DNA of 64,000 nucleotides. Origin: Metridium senile (taxonomy: Eukaryota; Cnidaria; Anthozoa; Actiniaria; Metridiidae). The position numbers were made by a program, and so were the translations under genes. The notes beneath the pieces are model-generated. The model was given only the letters and a program-made list of their open reading frames with translations. It was not told the DNA's origin and did no database searches. Below, in pieces: positions 63,363 through 64,000 of the stretch; position 1 is the stretch's first letter; every line of letters begins with the position of its first letter. The stretch is taken from positions 1,646,501 through 1,710,500 of the forward strand of contig OX459100.1 in NCBI GenBank assembly GCA_949775045.1, given 5' to 3'.

Positions 63363-63883
63363 TATTACAGTGAGAAAACTCGAACCATGAATTGAACACT
63401 TTGAGTTTTTTTAACTTTAATCCACATCCCTTGAGCAAATAGAATGGAAATATGATTTATTATGAACTATAAGCGTACTTGAATTTAATGCTTCATTTTT
63501 AGAGCTTTTGTAGAATATTAAAAAAGTCAAGTGTTCATATTGTTCAAGTGTCCTCACTGTAATTACCAAATAATAGTTATAATGTACCATTTTTTAGAAA
63601 TTGTTTCCTTACAAAAACCTACGCAGCCCAACACAAGTTTAACCGCCAACTATTATGTATTTTCCGCCTACTGTTTCCTAACAATCTTGATCGCATTTCA
63701 CTCGATCTGTTTAGGTATTTTGTTGATAACAAAGCGACCTGCAGTCAAAACAAAGAATTAATGGCTTTACCCGTTTCACAGAGGTTCTCAACACACAAAA
63801 ATCGATATCTACTAATTGAATGGCTTTGCAAAACAATAATGGTATATTGAACAATCAAAACATATTTCTTTTTTCGTCACGAT

Positions 63884-64000
63884 AACTAGCGGTTAAATTA
63901 ATGTGTACTGCGTCAATGTTTCTAATTATGTAAGTTAACTAGCGGTTAAATTAATGTGTACTGCGTCAATGTTTCTAATTATGTAAGTTAACTAGCGGTT
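63884..64000 (+). repeat. 53-bp tandem repeat upstream of gene D, cut by the window end
   Basis: Two full units of AACTAGCGGTTAAATTAATG...TGTACTGCGTCAATGTTTCT plus the start of a third. The unit holds the ACTGCGTCAATGTT word found upstream of genes B and C. Confidence 0.75.

Overview
The window is intron-rich, AT-rich animal DNA, most likely from an anthozoan cnidarian (sea anemone or coral). The reasons are GT-AG split genes, AATAAA signals, many inverted-repeat elements, Polinton, Crypton, L2/CR1-like and R4/Dong-like transposons, and a cluster of small secreted proteins that resemble the sea-anemone cytolysin (actinoporin-like) family. No database search was possible, so the species and the cytolysin assignment are inferences.

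Layout. (1) Positions 779-13541 hold two tail-to-tail seven-exon genes for 15-hydroxyprostaglandin-dehydrogenase-like short-chain dehydrogenases. Several small inverted-repeat elements sit in and between them. (2) From 14231 a large block (14231 to about 31425) is repeated in direct orientation at 37768 to about 59955. Each block begins inside the same broken Crypton-like fragment. Each carries a divergent pair of five-exon secreted-protein genes: class A on the minus strand (A1 14985-19373, A2 38521-41030) and class B on the plus strand (B 22848-27337, C 46326-57306). A plus-strand remnant of a class-A last exon follows (30420, 59505). (3) A fifth intact gene, D (60173-62539, minus), lies to the right of block 2. 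At the matching place in block 1 only a lone last exon remains (31684-31863), next to a truncated L2/CR1-like retrotransposon. (4) The right end has D's upstream region with repeats and runs off the window.

All five secreted-protein genes share five exons, the same intron phases (2, 1, 1, 0) and a 32-base first exon that starts a signal peptide, so they are clearly one family. Each appears to have an open reading frame although the introns have taken large insertions. Gene C has a 7.7-kb defective Polinton in intron 3, gene B has an RLE-type retrotransposon fragment in a TTA microsatellite of intron 4, and A1 has about 49 copies of a 48-bp minisatellite filling intron 3. The two blocks act as natural filled-site/empty-site controls, which lets the ends and target-site duplications of several elements be read directly.

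The most unusual observations are the minisatellite whose unit copies the exon 3/intron 3 splice junction of its own gene, the gene-bearing 1.24-kb inverted repeats of the Polinton, and the 47-bp-arm hairpin in the 3' region of the first dehydrogenase gene.
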